Source of the DNA: Aeromonas popoffii
GTDB taxonomy: Bacteria; Pseudomonadota; Gammaproteobacteria; Enterobacterales; Aeromonadaceae
Length of the DNA: 64,000 nucleotides
Direction of reading: 5' to 3'
NCBI RefSeq assembly: GCF_000820025.1
Contig: NZ_CDBI01000070.1
Location: 862-64,861, forward strand
The notes below the pieces were generated by a model that was not told where the DNA came from, searched no databases, and saw only the letters and a list, made by a program, of their open reading frames with translations. Of the stretch, positions 54,305 through 63,716 are shown in pieces (within the stretch, counting starts at the first letter, position 1; every line of letters begins with the position of its first letter). Both the position numbers and the translations under genes were made by a program.

Positions 54305-55567
54305 ATGAGTGGCATCATCAAGTCGGCAAGAAATACCACCAATGCTCCGCAGGCGCTGGGGCCCTACACCCAGACGGTGGCATTCTCTCATTACAACAAT
54401 ATTTCCGCCCAGTTACCGGTCGCTCCCAAGACGGGCAAAATGGTAAGTGGCGATGTCAAGGTACAGGCCAGACAGTGCCTGAATAACCTCAAGGCCATCA
54501 TAGAGAGCATTGGCCACGTGATGAACGATATGGTCAAAACCACCATCTTCCTGAAAGAGATGGCGGATCTGGAGGCGGTCAACGCCGTCTATCGCGAATT
54601 CTTCCCGGGTTATCTGCCGACCCGCACCACCCTCGCCGTCGCCGCCTTGCCGCTGGGTGCGCTGGTGCAGATCGATGCCATCATCTCCAACGGCGAAGGC
54701 ACCTTCCCGCAAGATCCTTGCCCGCTGGTCAAACTGGCCCGCAATAGCGACAAAGCACCGCACAATCCGCTCTCAACCCATACTGTGGCCTTCTCCCACT
54801 ACAACAATATCGGCGCACAACTGCCGGTCGATGCCGCCTCGGGCCAGCTGGTCGCCGGTGGCATCAAGGAGCAGGCGGGTCAGTGCCTACGCAATATCAA
54901 GGCGGTGCTGGAGAGCATAGACGTGCCGTTTGACGATATCGTCAAAGTGAATATCTACCTGACCAGCCTCGCCGATCTGGAGGCCGTCAACGAGGTCTAC
55001 ACCACCTTCTTCCCCGACTCCGCCATTGCCCGCGCCGTTGCCTATCTGCCCGCCCGCTCGGTGGTCAGTGCAGCCGCCCTGCCAATGGGGGCGCGGGTGC
55101 AGATGGATGCGGTCATCTCCCACGGTGACGGCACTCCGCCGCAACGGGTGGAAGACCGTCACAAGCTAGTGATCTCTGCCCGCAATACCGACAAGGCACC
55201 GCAGAGCCCGCTCCATTGCCAGACCGTCGCCTTCTCCCACTACAACCATCTGTCTGCACAACTGCCGATTGACCCCGCCACCGGCAAGATCCTGGCTGGC
55301 TGCATCAAAGAGCAGACCGCCCAGTGCCTGAGCAATATCAAGGCCATCGTCGAGAGCATCGGCCATGTGATGGACGATATCGTCAAAGTGAATATCCAGC
55401 TCGGCAACATCGCGGATCTGGATGCGGTCAACGCCGTCTACACCCAATACTTCCCGGGCTACCTGCCCGCCCGCACTGTATTTGGGGTGGGCGAACTGCC
55501 CGCCGGTGCGCTGGTGCAAATTGATGCCGTGCTCTCCAATGCGGAAAGTACCCCGCCGCAAGCATAA
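54305..55567 (+). CDS. Three tandem RidA (YjgF/UK114) domains in one protein
   Basis: 420 residues made of three similar units: about 5-130, 143-273 and 288-412. Each has the framework QTVAFSHYNN(I/L), AQLPV(D), QCL(R/S)NIKA, ES(I), (D)DIVKVNI, DLEAVN-VY, FFP, YLP-R, P-GA-VQ-DA. The RidA catalytic arginine is kept in all three (Arg107, Arg251, Arg390). Single-domain RidA (about 130 residues) works as a homotrimer that hydrolyses reactive enamines/imines at subunit interfaces; three fused units could form an intramolecular trimer (inference). Unit 2 has an eight-residue insertion before YLPARS. GAGGCAT upstream supports the start, and a perfect terminator follows, so it is monocistronic. Confidence 0.9.
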   Translation: MSGIIKSARNTTNAPQALGPYTQTVAFSHYNNISAQLPVAPKTGKMVSGDVKVQARQCLNNLKAIIESIGHVMNDMVKTTIFLKEMADLEAVNAVYREFFPGYLPTRTTLAVAALPLGALVQIDAIISNGEGTFPQDPCPLVKLARNSDKAPHNPLSTHTVAFSHYNNIGAQLPVDAASGQLVAGGIKEQAGQCLRNIKAVLESIDVPFDDIVKVNIYLTSLADLEAVNEVYTTFFPDSAIARAVAYLPARSVVSAAALPMGARVQMDAVISHGDGTPPQRVEDRHKLVISARNTDKAPQSPLHCQTVAFSHYNHLSAQLPIDPATGKILAGCIKEQTAQCLSNIKAIVESIGHVMDDIVKVNIQLGNIADLDAVNAVYTQYFPGYLPARTVFGVGELPAGALVQIDAVLSNAESTPPQA

Positions 55568-55584
55568 GGTTTACTGTGTATGAT

Positions 55585-55616
55585 AAAAAGACACCGGCTT
55601 AAGCCGGTGTCTTTTT
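55585..55616. terminator. Perfect palindromic terminator after the triple-RidA gene
   Basis: AAAAAGACACCGGCTT meets its exact complement AAGCCGGTGTCTTTTT; works in either direction. Confidence 0.92.
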
Positions 55617-55750
55617 ATATAATTTTCAGGGGCATGCTTTTAATATCATCATATTAGTGAATACACTATCCAACCTGGCAATGCATCCATTTAGTTTTGC
55701 GAACGTCCAATGACGCTTCGCCAAGCTAACCTACGAGCCATCAGTGTTCG

Positions 55751-56149
55751 CTAAAGGTAGTGCTTAAGTTCTACTTCCCGTGTCTTGAACATCTGATAAT
55801 CAACAACTGTGCGTCCCTTGGCTGCGGTGAACCACTGTACACCGACTTCATCTGAATATCTAAACTCCAATCTAAATTCATATTTACTACTGACAAACAA
55901 AGCAATACATGCACCGATCAAAAATGCAACCACAGGGAGAACTGACGTTATTACCTGACCATGTTCATCCGTCGGGACAATGATAAACAATACGCTTGAG
56001 GCAATGAAACCGATGATGAACATATTGAGCAGTTTATCTTTCCACGAGAGCGTCCTGACTTGCACATCAGATATTTTATCAAAGTCATAACTGTCTTTGT
56101 TGACCCGCAGTTTTTTTGCTGATGGATCGATAGAAATAGAACAAGACAT
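55751..56149 (-). CDS. Two-span membrane protein, unknown function
   Basis: 132 residues. A soluble N-terminal part (SISIDPSAKKLRVNKDSYDF DKISDVQVRT, given in two pieces) precedes two membrane spans (about 42-60 and 68-88), then a beta-rich C-terminal part (YEFRLEFRYSDEVG, YQMFKTREVELKHYL). The split beta region around a helical hairpin resembles small PH-like membrane proteins, but I cannot name a family. GGAG lies seven bases before the ATG at 56149. It is AT-rich compared with its neighbours, which suggests acquisition. No operon partner. The gap 56150-56455 shows no other gene. Confidence 0.6.
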   Translation of the reverse strand: MSCSISIDPSAKKLRVNKDSYDFDKISDVQVRTLSWKDKLLNMFIIGFIASSVLFIIVPTDEHGQVITSVLPVVAFLIGACIALFVSSKYEFRLEFRYSDEVGVQWFTAAKGRTVVDYQMFKTREVELKHYL

Positions 56150-56457
56150 AGGAAAACTCCATCTTGATTACACATCAAATGACATTTTTATAATTAAAGA
56201 TCATTCACCCGGGAACGGATCCTGCTCCCTCCGAATATCCTTGTGAGCTGATGCCATCACCCAGAGACGATGCGGCAAGAATGTGATTGCTGGCTTGGTT
56301 TATACCATGACGACCCGCTGAAACAGCAGGCCGTCAATCGAGAGCTGGGAGTGGCAGCAGCAAGGAGGGTATCATATGGCGCCACGAATAACAGCAAATG
56401 AAAAAGAAAAAGCGAGGTCGATAAACACATCACTCTGGCAGCATCAAAGGCCATAAA

Positions 56458-56493
56458 AAACGCCCCCCATCTTGCAACGGAGGGCGTTTTATC
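56458..56493 (-). terminator. Terminator of tktA
   Basis: AAAACGCCC and GGGCGTTTT pair around a 16-base loop; on the minus strand the hairpin is followed by TTTATGG, about 50 bases past the tktA stop. Confidence 0.7.
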
Positions 56494-56544
56494 GTTCCGG
56501 CTATTGGGCCACGCTGACCCAAGGTTCAGGAACTACAAGGGCTA

Positions 56545-58536
56545 TTACAGGGACTCTGCGGTCGCAACCACGTTTTCCACGGTAAAGCCAAATTCCTTGA
56601 ACAGCAGCTCGGCCGGTGCAGACTCACCGAAGGTAGTCATACCGATGATCTTGCCGCCGAAACCGACGTACTTGTACCAGTAGTCAGCGATGCCCGCTTC
56701 GATGGCCACACGCTTGGTGACAGAAGACGGCAGCACAGACTCTTTGTATTCGGCAGACTGGGCATCGAACACGTCGGTAGACGGCAGGGAGACCACGCGC
56801 ACGGCGCGGCCCTTGGCCGTCAGCTGCTCATAGGCGGCAACGGCCAGCTCCACTTCAGAACCGGTGGCGATCAGGATGAGTTCCGGCTTGCCAGCGCAAT
56901 CCTTCAGCACGTAGCCACCCTTGGCGGTGTCGGCCAGCTGCTGGGCGCTGCGGTCCATCTGGGCCAGGTTCTGACGAGAGAAGATCAACGCAGTCGGGCC
57001 GTCGGTACGCTCGATGGCGTGCTTCCAGGCGATGGCGGATTCAACCTGGTCACACGGGCGCCAGGTGCTCATGTTCGGGGTCAGACGCAGGGACGCGATC
57101 TGCTCAACCGGCTGGTGAGTCGGGCCATCTTCACCCAGACCGATAGAGTCGTGGGTGTAAACGAAGATGGCACGCTGCTTCATCAGCGCGGCCATGCGCA
57201 GGGCGTTACGAGCGTACTCCATGAACATCAGGAAGGTGGCGCCGTAAGGGATGAAACCACCGTGCAGGGCGATACCGTTCATGATGGCGGACATGCCGAA
57301 CTCGCGTACACCGTAGTGGATGTAGTTGCCGGAGGCATCGTCGTTGGTCAGGGACTTGGAACCGGACCACATGGTCAGGTTGGACGGTGCGAGATCCGCA
57401 GAACCGCCCATGAACTCCGGCAGCAGCTTGCCGAACGCTTCCAGAGAGTTCTGGGACGCTTTACGGGTCGCGATCTTGGCCGGGTTGGCTTGCAGGGTTT
57501 CGATGATCTTGGCGGATTCGGTAGCCCAGTTGGCCGGCAGTTCGCCTGCGGTACGGCGCTTGAATTCGGCAGCCAGGGTCGGGTGAGCGGCTTCATAGGC
57601 GGCGAACTTGGCAGCCCAGTCGGCTTCCAGCGCAGTGCCCTTCTCCTGACCGTTCCACTCGGCAGCGATGTCGGCCGGGATAACAAACGGTGCGTGATCC
57701 CACTTCAGGAAAGCGCGAGCTGCGGCGATCTCGTCGTTGCCCAGCGGTGAGCCGTGGCAGTCGTGAGAACCGGACTTGTTCGGGGAACCGTAGCCGATGA
57801 TGGTGCGGCAGCAGATCAGGGTCGGCTTGCCGGTCTCGGCCTTGGCGGCTTCGATGGCGGCATTGATGGCTTCCGGGCTGTGACCGTCAACCGCCGGGAT
57901 CACGTGCCAGCCGTAGGCTTCAAAACGCTTGGGGGTGTCGTCGGTGAACCAGCCTTCAACGTGACCGTCGATGGAGATACCGTTGTCATCCCAGAACGCA
58001 ATCAGTTTGCCCAGTTGCAGGGTACCTGCCAGGGAGCACGCTTCGTGGGAGATGCCTTCCATCAGGCAGCCGTCGCCCATAAAGGCGTAGGTGTAGTGGT
58101 CAACGATGTCGTGACCCGGCTGGTTGAACTGCTCGGCCATGGCCTTCTCGGCGATCGCCATGCCCACGGCATTGGTGATGCCCTGACCCAACGGACCTGT
58201 GGTGGTTTCCACGCCCGGTGCATAGCCGTACTCGGGGTGACCCGGGGTGCGAGAGTGCAGTTGGCGGAAGTTTTTCAGGTCGTCAATGGAGAGGTCATAA
58301 CCGGAGAGGTGCAGCAGGGAGTACAGCAGCATGGAGCCGTGGCCGTTGGAGAGAATGAAACGGTCGCGGTCGGCCCACTTGGGGTTGTTCGGGTTATGTC
58401 TGAGGTGGCTACGCCACAGCACTTCGGCGATATCTGCCATTCCCATGGGGGCGCCCGGGTGACCGGAGTTGGCTTTTTGAACGGCATCCATACTCAATGC
58501 GCGAATGGCATTGGCAAGCTCTTTACGAGAAGGCAT
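56545..58536 (-). CDS. tktA: Transketolase
   Basis: 663 residues from the ATG at 58536 (AGGAG six bases upstream), the same length as E. coli TktA. It transfers two-carbon ketol units in the pentose phosphate pathway using thiamine diphosphate. Motifs: [20 protein letters not shown] at the N-terminus, the ThDP motif [14 protein letters not shown] ending in [11 protein letters not shown], the pyrimidine-domain [20 protein letters not shown], and FSRQNLAQ. All typical residues are present. It is divergent from metK across 342 bases. Confidence 0.97.
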   Translation of the reverse strand: MPSRKELANAIRALSMDAVQKANSGHPGAPMGMADIAEVLWRSHLRHNPNNPKWADRDRFILSNGHGSMLLYSLLHLSGYDLSIDDLKNFRQLHSRTPGHPEYGYAPGVETTTGPLGQGITNAVGMAIAEKAMAEQFNQPGHDIVDHYTYAFMGDGCLMEGISHEACSLAGTLQLGKLIAFWDDNGISIDGHVEGWFTDDTPKRFEAYGWHVIPAVDGHSPEAINAAIEAAKAETGKPTLICCRTIIGYGSPNKSGSHDCHGSPLGNDEIAAARAFLKWDHAPFVIPADIAAEWNGQEKGTALEADWAAKFAAYEAAHPTLAAEFKRRTAGELPANWATESAKIIETLQANPAKIATRKASQNSLEAFGKLLPEFMGGSADLAPSNLTMWSGSKSLTNDDASGNYIHYGVREFGMSAIMNGIALHGGFIPYGATFLMFMEYARNALRMAALMKQRAIFVYTHDSIGLGEDGPTHQPVEQIASLRLTPNMSTWRPCDQVESAIAWKHAIERTDGPTALIFSRQNLAQMDRSAQQLADTAKGGYVLKDCAGKPELILIATGSEVELAVAAYEQLTAKGRAVRVVSLPSTDVFDAQSAEYKESVLPSSVTKRVAIEAGIADYWYKYVGFGGKIIGMTTFGESAPAELLFKEFGFTVENVVATAESL

Positions 58537-58647
58537 CTGTATCTCCTGCGATTGCTTCATTTGATGGCCAAGATTAAGGCGCGTTATTGTCCCAGCAGGG
58601 GGCGTGCGGTGCAAATATTATCTGGGCGAATAAAGTGGCTTTGGGAG

Positions 58648-58682
58648 CTCAATCGCTTTTCTGACCGGGGCAAACGATTGAG
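58648..58682. repeat. Inverted repeat in the tktA-metK divergent region
   Basis: CTCAATCG (58648-58655) and CGATTGAG (58675-58682), with partly pairing TTT/AAA inside. It could be an operator or a transcript hairpin near the tktA promoter. Confidence 0.4.
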
Positions 58683-58788
58683 TTGTAAACGGCTCGCCCC
58701 CCAAATGGGGTAAAGCATGTATCTTGTTCGGCCAGCGCGCGGCAAAACCAAAATAGTGCTGGCAATCGAGAAGGGCGCTAACTAAAAT

Positions 58789-58812
58789 GGACGTCCAGAT
58801 GTAGATACCTCT
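58789..58812 (+). promoter_or_regulatory. MetJ operator (three adjacent met boxes) upstream of metK
   Basis: GGACGTCC, AGATGTAG and ATACCTCT lie head to tail at 58789-58796, 58797-58804 and 58805-58812. Compared with the met box AGACGTCT they match at 6, 5 and 6 of 8 positions, and they sit about 70 bases before the metK start. MetJ bound to S-adenosylmethionine represses metK in enteric relatives. Confidence 0.7.
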
Positions 58813-58878
58813 ACAATCATCCTATCATCACCCGGTTATTGCTGTGGCGATAACCCCAGACAAGCTGAGAATCCCATC

Positions 58879-60030
58879 ATGGCAAAGCTGTTTACTTCCG
58901 AGTCGGTCTCCGAAGGCCATCCCGACAAGATTGCGGACCAGATCTCCGATGCGGTACTGGATGCCATCCTCAAGCAAGATACCAAGGCCCGTGTAGCCTG
59001 CGAGACCCTGGTCAAGACCGGTATGGTCATGGTGGCCGGTGAAGTAACCACCTCTGCCTGGGTTGATATCGAAGAGATAGTGCGTGATACCGTACGTGAA
59101 ATCGGCTACACCCACTCCGACATGGGTTTCGACGCTGACTCTTGCGCCGTGCTGAACGCCATCGGCAAGCAGTCCCCGGACATCAATCAGGGTGTTGACC
59201 GCCGCGATCCGCTGGAGCAGGGCGCCGGTGACCAGGGCCTGATGTTCGGCTACGCCACCAACGAAACCGACGTGCTGATGCCCGCCCCCATCACCTACTC
59301 TCACCTGCTGGTGAAGCGTCAGGCTGAAGTGCGCAAGAACGGCACCCTGCCGTGGCTGCGTCCGGATGCCAAGAGCCAGCTGACCTTCGCCTACGATGAC
59401 GCAGGCAAGATCCTGGGTGTCGATGCCGTTGTGCTCTCTACCCAGCACAGCGAATCCATCAGCCACAAAGATCTGGTGGAAGCGGTACGCGAAGAGATCA
59501 TCAAGCCGGTGCTGCCGGCAGAGTGGGTCACCAAGGACACCAAATACTTCATCAACCCGACCGGCCGTTTCGTTATCGGCGGCCCAATGGGGGATTGCGG
59601 TCTGACCGGTCGCAAGATCATCGTTGACACCTACGGCGGCATGGCCCGTCACGGTGGTGGTGCTTTCTCAGGCAAGGATCCGTCCAAGGTTGACCGCTCC
59701 GCTGCCTACGCCGCCCGCTACGTGGCCAAGAACATTGTCGCTGCCGGTCTGGCCGATCGTTGTGAAATCCAGATCTCCTACGCCATCGGCGTGGCCGAGC
59801 CGACCTCCATCAGTGTCGAAACCTTCGGTACTGCCAAGGTCGCCGAGGATCTGCTGGTCAAGCTGGTGCGCGAGCACTTCGAACTGCGTCCGTATGGCCT
59901 GATCGAGATGCTGGATCTGAAGCGCCCCATCTACCAGGCTACCGCCGCCTACGGTCACTTCGGTCGCGAAGAGTTCCCGTGGGAGCAGACCGACAAGGCC
60001 GAGCTGCTGCGCTCCGCTGCTGGCTTGTAA
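58879..60030 (+). CDS. metK: S-adenosylmethionine synthetase
   Basis: 383 residues, close to E. coli MetK (384) and very similar along its length. It makes S-adenosylmethionine from methionine and ATP. Signatures: [19 protein letters not shown], the hexapeptide region [35 protein letters not shown] and the phosphate loop [14 protein letters not shown]. MetJ boxes upstream indicate feedback repression. A terminator follows the gene, overlapping the leader of sprT. Confidence 0.98.
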   Translation: MAKLFTSESVSEGHPDKIADQISDAVLDAILKQDTKARVACETLVKTGMVMVAGEVTTSAWVDIEEIVRDTVREIGYTHSDMGFDADSCAVLNAIGKQSPDINQGVDRRDPLEQGAGDQGLMFGYATNETDVLMPAPITYSHLLVKRQAEVRKNGTLPWLRPDAKSQLTFAYDDAGKILGVDAVVLSTQHSESISHKDLVEAVREEIIKPVLPAEWVTKDTKYFINPTGRFVIGGPMGDCGLTGRKIIVDTYGGMARHGGGAFSGKDPSKVDRSAAYAARYVAKNIVAAGLADRCEIQISYAIGVAEPTSISVETFGTAKVAEDLLVKLVREHFELRPYGLIEMLDLKRPIYQATAAYGHFGREEFPWEQTDKAELLRSAAGL

Positions 60031-60047
60031 CAGTCGCCAGTTGTGAT

Positions 60048-60072
60048 AAAAGGGGAGCCTGGCTCCCCTTTT
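60048..60072 (+). terminator. Terminator of metK
   Basis: AAAAGGGGAGCC-T-GGCTCCCCTTTT, 17 bases after the metK stop; the central bases form the loop. Confidence 0.8.
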
Positions 60073-60099
60073 GCTTTTCCGCTACCTGACGAGATATTG

Positions 60100-60633
60100 A
60101 TGTCTGCCACCCCTGCCCAGCTTGCATCCCTACTGCAACAACGCGTAGAAGCCTGTTTCGTGCAGGCCGAGGCGCGCCTCGGTCGCACCTTTGCCCGCCC
60201 GCGGATCTACTGCAACATGCGGGGCCGTGCGGCAGGCTCTGCACGGCTGCAAACCTGGGAGCTGCGCTTCAACCCGGCCCTCTATCAGGCCAACCAGCAG
60301 GCATTTCTGGCCGAGGTGGTGCCCCACGAGGTGGCCCATTTGCTGGTCTATGCCCTGTGGGGTGAAGGGCGCGGCAAGGCACGGGTGCTGCCTCACGGCA
60401 CCCAGTGGCAGTCGATGATGCGGGAAGTGTTCGGCCTTGAACCCAGAACCACCCACAGCTTCGATCTGGCGGTACTGGCGCAGCCGACCATGCCCTATCG
60501 TTGTCACTGCCAACAGCATCAGCTCTCGGTGCGCCGCCACAACAAGGTGGTGCGCGGTGAAGCCCGCTATCACTGTCGCCGCTGCAAGCAGCCGCTGGAG
60601 CGGGAACAGCAGGAGTCTGTGCCTGCGGAGTAA
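60100..60633 (+). CDS. sprT: SprT-family zinc metalloprotease-like protein
   Basis: 177 residues from the ATG at 60100; the frame is open upstream only across the metK terminator. The zinc site HEVAH is in VVPHEVAHLLVYALWG, with the third ligand likely His in VLPHGTQWQSMM. A C-terminal zinc ribbon is suggested by YRCHC and YHCRRC. The fold is shared with the Spartan DNA-protein-crosslink protease; the bacterial protein's function is not settled. The metK-sprT-endA-rsmE-gshB-yqgE order is common in this bacterial group. Confidence 0.94.
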   Translation: MSATPAQLASLLQQRVEACFVQAEARLGRTFARPRIYCNMRGRAAGSARLQTWELRFNPALYQANQQAFLAEVVPHEVAHLLVYALWGEGRGKARVLPHGTQWQSMMREVFGLEPRTTHSFDLAVLAQPTMPYRCHCQQHQLSVRRHNKVVRGEARYHCRRCKQPLEREQQESVPAE

Positions 60634-60705
60634 GCCAGCCTGTGTCGCAACCCTGTGCTAGGGTGCCCCTCTCTTCATCCGACCACTTCATTACCAAGGA
60701 TCTTC

Positions 60706-61389
60706 ATGTTTCGTTCCCTGTTTTCGTTCGCCCTGGCCCTGCTGGTCAGTTTGCCCCTCCATGCCCAGACCTTTCGCGCCGCCAAGCTGGATCTGAACCG
60801 CCTCTATCAGGATCACCCCGTCACCTTCTACTGCGGCTGCAAGATTGAGTATCAGGGCAAGAAAATGAGCCCGGATCTGGCCAGCTGCGGCTATGAACCG
60901 CGCAAGCAAGCCAAGCGTGCCAGCCGCATCGAGTGGGAACACGTGGTGCCGGCCTGGGAGTTCGGCCACCAGCTGCAGTGCTGGCAACAGGGTGGCCGCA
61001 AGAACTGTGGCAAAAGCGACGAGTTCAACCAGATGGAAGGGGACATGCACAACCTCTTCCCCGCCATCGGCGAGGTGAACGGTGATCGCGCCAACTACCG
61101 CTTCTCCGACTGGAACGGCACCCCGGATCAGTACGGCCAGTGCCAGATGCTGGTGGATTTCAAGGATCGTCGGGTGCAGCCGCCCAAAGGGCCGGTTCGG
61201 GGCCAGATCGCCCGTGCCTACCTCTATATGAGCCAGCAGTATGGGCTGCGTCTCGCGGCGCAACAGCGTAAACTGTTCGACGCTTGGGACAGACAGTACC
61301 CGGCCGATGGCTGGGAGTGCGAACGCAATCGCCGCATCGGCAAGTTGCAGGGCAATACCAATCCCTTCATTGAAAAGCAGTGCCAATAA
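60706..61389 (+). CDS. endA: Periplasmic endonuclease I
   Basis: 227 residues from the ATG at 60706 (AAGGA five bases upstream). A signal peptide MFRSLFSFALALLVSLPLHA is followed by the mature nuclease starting QTFRAAK. The beta-beta-alpha-Me catalytic region is IEWEHVVPAWEFGHQ with its His, and FNQMEGDMHNLFPAIGEVNG downstream. Four to six cysteines (YCGCK, LASCG, LQCWQQ, KNCGK) are expected to form disulfides in the periplasm. It degrades double-stranded DNA outside the cytoplasm. Confidence 0.96.
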   Translation: MFRSLFSFALALLVSLPLHAQTFRAAKLDLNRLYQDHPVTFYCGCKIEYQGKKMSPDLASCGYEPRKQAKRASRIEWEHVVPAWEFGHQLQCWQQGGRKNCGKSDEFNQMEGDMHNLFPAIGEVNGDRANYRFSDWNGTPDQYGQCQMLVDFKDRRVQPPKGPVRGQIARAYLYMSQQYGLRLAAQQRKLFDAWDRQYPADGWECERNRRIGKLQGNTNPFIEKQCQ

Positions 61390-61516
61390 CCCCATTTGAC
61401 GAAGGAGGGGGAGCGCCCCCTCCCATCATGAGGCGCTTCAATAGCCGAGTGGACCTTGAACAGGGCCTCACGCCAAGATATTGAAGCGTTTCCAAGCAAG
61501 AGACTGACAATCAGCC

Positions 61517-62248
61517 ATGCGCATTCCACGTATCTATGAAGCGGCCACCCTGCAGGTTGGCCAGACCCTCGCCCTGTCAGAAGATGGCGCCAACCATATC
61601 GGCCGGGTACTGCGCATGCAGCCGGGACAGCAGCTGGAGCTGTTTAATGGCGACGGCAATCAATATGCCGCCACCATAGCCCTGGTCGGCAAGAAGTCAG
61701 TGGAGGTGACCATCGACCGCTGCGACGCCCAATCGGTGGAATCCCCTTTCGCCATCCATCTGGGCCAGGTGATCAGCCGGGGCGACAAGATGGACTTCAC
61801 CATCCAGAAATCGGTCGAGCTGGGCGTCACCTGCATCACGCCGCTCTTCTCCGAGCGCTGCGGCGTCAAGCTGCCGGCGGACAGGCTGGAGAAGAAGCGT
61901 GAGCAGTGGCAGAAAGTGGTGATCAGCGCCTGCGAGCAGTGCGGTCGCAACCTGGTGCCCGAAGTTCGCATGCCGATGGAGCTGGACGCCTGGCTGGCAG
62001 AAGAGACTCAAGAGCTCAAACTCAACCTGCACCCGCGCGCCGAGTACAGCATCAGCACACTGCCAGTGCCGACGCACGGGGTGCGCCTGCTGATTGGCCC
62101 GGAAGGGGGCTTGTCGAGCGATGAGATCGCCCGTACCGTGCAGGAAGGTTTCAAGGAGATGCTGCTGGGGCCGCGGGTGCTACGCACCGAAACCGCCGCT
62201 CTGACCGCCATCACAGCGCTGCAGTGCCGCTTTGGCGATCTGGCTTAA
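61517..62248 (+). CDS. rsmE: 16S rRNA m3U1498 methyltransferase
   Basis: 243 residues of the SPOUT superfamily. N-terminal PUA-like domain ([20 protein letters not shown], then [20 protein letters not shown]) and the C-terminal knotted SAM-binding domain: [13 protein letters not shown], then [37 protein letters not shown] is also typical. It methylates U1498 of 16S rRNA in the 30S subunit. It lies between endA and gshB, as in E. coli. Confidence 0.96.
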   Translation: MRIPRIYEAATLQVGQTLALSEDGANHIGRVLRMQPGQQLELFNGDGNQYAATIALVGKKSVEVTIDRCDAQSVESPFAIHLGQVISRGDKMDFTIQKSVELGVTCITPLFSERCGVKLPADRLEKKREQWQKVVISACEQCGRNLVPEVRMPMELDAWLAEETQELKLNLHPRAEYSISTLPVPTHGVRLLIGPEGGLSSDEIARTVQEGFKEMLLGPRVLRTETAALTAITALQCRFGDLA

Positions 62249-62368
62249 TACCATAGGGCAGTGTCGATAAGCTGCATGGCGGCATCGAATGATGGCAGCC
62301 TCAAACGGCCGATTACGCTGCGCTAATCGCCCCTACAACCCAATCGAGCCATTAAGAAGGATATTCGG

Positions 62369-63322
62369 ATGACCATTAAACTCGGCATAGTGATGGACCC
62401 GATTTCGGCCATCAACATCAAGAAAGATTCCAGCTTCGCCATGCTCGAAGAGGCGCAAAAGCGCGGCTATGAGCTCTTCTATCTGGAGATGTCGGATCTC
62501 TACATGGAAGCCGGTCGCGCCTTTGGCACCATGCGCCCGCTCACCGTCAAATATGACTATGCCGACTGGTACAGCCTGGGCGAGGTGGTGGATCAGCCCC
62601 TCTCCAACCTCGATGTGATCCTGATGCGCAAGGATCCACCGTTTGACACCGAATTTATCTACGCCACCTACATGCTGGAGCGGGCCGAGGATGAGGGCTG
62701 CCTCATCGTCAACAAGCCACAGAGCCTGCGCGATGCCAACGAGAAGCTCTACACTGCCTGGTTTGCCGAGCACACTCCGACCACGCTGGTGACCCGCCGC
62801 GCCGACAAGCTGCGCGCCTTCCACGCCCAGCATAAGGATGTGATCCTGAAACCGCTGGACGGCATGGGTGGCGCCTCCATCTTCCGCATGAAGGAGGATG
62901 ACGCCAACGTCGGCGTTATCATCGAGACGCTGACAGAACATGGCAGCCAGTACTGCATGGCCCAGACCTATCTGCCCGCCATCAAGGATGGCGACAAGCG
63001 GGTGCTGGTGGTGGACGGCGAACCGGTTCCCTACTGCCTGGCCCGCATTCCGGCGCAGGGGGAGACCCGTGGCAACCTGGCGGCCGGTGGCCGTGGTGAG
63101 GCACGCCCCTTGAGCGAAGCCGACTGGGCCATCGCCCGCGCGGTAGGCCCGACCCTGAAAGCGAAGGGCCTCATCTTCGTCGGGCTCGACATCATCGGCG
63201 ATCGGTTGACCGAGATTAACGTCACCAGCCCGACCTGCATCCGCGAGATCGAGGCCGCCTTTGACGTCTCCATCACCGGCATGCTGATGGATGCCATCGA
63301 GCGTCGGCTGGCGAACGCCTGA
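62369..63322 (+). CDS. gshB: Glutathione synthetase
   Basis: 317 residues, ATP-grasp ligase. It joins gamma-glutamylcysteine and glycine. Motifs: KLGIVMDPISAINIKKDSSF at the N-terminus, VNKPQSLRDANEKL, ATP-binding KPLDGMGGASIFRM, and metal/ATP residues in FVGLDIIGDRLTEINVTSPT. AAGGA eight bases before the ATG supports the start. A strong terminator follows, separating it from yqgE. Confidence 0.97.
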   Translation: MTIKLGIVMDPISAINIKKDSSFAMLEEAQKRGYELFYLEMSDLYMEAGRAFGTMRPLTVKYDYADWYSLGEVVDQPLSNLDVILMRKDPPFDTEFIYATYMLERAEDEGCLIVNKPQSLRDANEKLYTAWFAEHTPTTLVTRRADKLRAFHAQHKDVILKPLDGMGGASIFRMKEDDANVGVIIETLTEHGSQYCMAQTYLPAIKDGDKRVLVVDGEPVPYCLARIPAQGETRGNLAAGGRGEARPLSEADWAIARAVGPTLKAKGLIFVGLDIIGDRLTEINVTSPTCIREIEAAFDVSITGMLMDAIERRLANA

Positions 63323-63347
63323 ATAACCCGAAGCTAAACGGCAAAAT

Positions 63348-63386
63348 AACAACAGAGGCGGCCCCGGGACCGCCTCTGTTGTTTCC
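63348..63386. terminator. Terminator of gshB
   Basis: AACAACAGAGGCGG, loop CCCCGGGA, CCGCCTCTGTTGTT then T; fourteen pairs. It could also serve the minus-strand ORF ending at 63411. Confidence 0.85.
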
Positions 63387-63410
63387 CGCCAGCGTACTGG
63401 GCACGCCACC

Positions 63411-63598
63411 TCAGCAGCGGAACAGTTCCACCGTCACCTTGCTCTGCTCCTGTGCCATGCCGTTGATCTGGGTGGTGAGATCACGAAAATGACAGCTCAC
63501 CTCGCTGAGGGAGTGAGCCCGCCCAGCTCGTCCTTGCGCAGCACAGGTGCCAGCAGGGGCCCCAGGATCAGCATCTGTCTGATCGAAACAGCCTCCAT
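63411..63598 (-). pseudogene. Possible small gene split by a frameshift
   Basis: On the minus strand an ATG at 63598, with GGAG eight bases upstream, opens MEAVSIRQMLILGPLLAPVL followed by RKDELGG, and stops at 63497. Another frame continues SLSEVSCHFRDLTTQINGMA, then QEQSKVTVELFRC to a TGA at 63411. Joined, they would give a protein of about 62 residues; the total of 188 bases is one short of a multiple of three. No family is recognised, and the two pieces may be unrelated. Confidence 0.35.
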
Positions 63599-63716
63599 GA
63601 CGTTCTCTCCATCCTGACAATGTCGATGGAAAGGACCGCAAGCGATAAAAAGCAGTTTTGCCCGATACAGTGAGCTGCCATAATTGCCCCAAATACCTTT
63701 GCAATATTTGGCCCAT

